This document shows, in pieces, positions 22,761 to 22,930 of a stretch of DNA of 22,930 nucleotides. The notes under the pieces were generated by a model, which saw nothing but the letters and a program-made list of their open reading frames with translations, did not search any database and had not been told where the DNA came from. The stretch is from positions 1-22,930 of the forward strand of contig PBHA01000019.1 in assembly GCA_002719425.1 (NCBI GenBank), in the 5' to 3' direction. The position numbers and the translations under genes were made by a program. The stretch is from Chloroflexota bacterium (GTDB taxonomy: Bacteria > Chloroflexota > Dehalococcoidia > UBA1151 > TMED-70). The first letter of the stretch is position 1. Each line of letters opens with the position of its first letter.

Positions 22761-22930
22761 CTAATATGATTCCCAAAACTTTTCATCAAGTATAATTTGC
22801 TCTTTTATACCTATGTTATTTGTTCTCAAAATATCTAAGATGCCGTCAAAATCAATCAAATCAATATCATTATTATCTGCAGTTTTCCTAGCACCACTTG
22901 TAAAGGTTGAGGATGTCATAAAAATACCTC
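22761..22930 (-). CDS. C-terminal end of an Mrr-like restriction endonuclease (partial)
   Basis: The last 55 codons of a - strand gene that continues beyond the window. The visible part, GIFMTSSTFTSGAR followed by IDLIDFDGILDIL, NNIGIKE and DEKFWESY at the end, follows the C-terminal pattern of Mrr-type endonucleases, where ITTSxFTxxA is followed by LIDGxxLxxLL, a short YxVG-like turn and a final acidic-aromatic tail. Such enzymes cut modified or foreign DNA. The catalytic D...QxK residues lie in the missing part, so activity cannot be judged. The stop TAG (22763-22761) is 4 bp from repeat copy 2. Confidence 0.65.
   Translation of the reverse strand, partial: GIFMTSSTFTSGARKTADNNDIDLIDFDGILDILRTNNIGIKEQIILDEKFWESY

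Overview
The window is AT-rich bacterial DNA (about one third G+C by eye) and very tightly packed. Genes overlap or abut, three convergent pairs overlap at their stop codons, and several genes start with TTG (the DnaC-like gene, pntAA, pntB, rpmF). The DnaC-type loader beside dnaB, the tal-pgi pair, the three-subunit transhydrogenase and the sugar-acid gene cluster suggest a streamlined, free-living, probably marine bacterium. A low-GC SAR202-like Chloroflexota is my best guess, with a low-GC marine actinobacterium as the alternative. No marker gene here settles the taxonomy.

Region 1 (1-9718, + strand) looks like one operon: the end of an upstream gene, dnaB, a DnaC/DnaI-like protein with two AAA+ modules, an SMP-30/gluconolactonase, transketolase, rpiB, transaldolase, phosphoglucose isomerase, a putative class I aldolase and a small unknown gene. 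Neighbours are separated by 0-18 nt or overlap. It joins replication-fork helicase loading with the non-oxidative pentose phosphate pathway. A small unknown gene on the - strand (9715-10032) converges on its end.

Region 2 (10090-12943, + strand) is a proton-translocating NAD(P) transhydrogenase operon, pntAA-pntAB-pntB. It converges on a short bL32 gene (rpmF, 12940-13119, - strand).

Region 3 (13193-21093) is a divergent catabolic cluster. On the - strand are an enolase-superfamily sugar-acid dehydratase, an HpcH/HpaI-type aldolase and an MFS transporter. On the + strand are two different ThDP-dependent decarboxylase/synthase-like enzymes and a second MFS protein. The 168-bp divergent spacer holds an 11-bp inverted repeat and a plausible promoter. 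The likely logic is import of an acid sugar, dehydration to a 2-keto-3-deoxy acid, retro-aldol cleavage, and ThDP chemistry on the keto acid; the substrate is unknown.

Region 4 (21068-22930) is the most unusual. It has a Cas4/RecB-like PD-(D/E)XK nuclease (- strand) and a tRNA-Lys(UUU). A 51-bp direct repeat made of the tRNA 3' part plus 14 bp recurs exactly 827 bp downstream. Between the copies lies one gene, a predicted lipoprotein with its own promoter and apparently leaderless. Just beyond the second copy is the 3' end of an Mrr-like restriction endonuclease (- strand) that runs off the window. This has the form of an att-flanked minimal cassette, or the first unit of a tandem island, at a tRNA gene. 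No integrase is visible.
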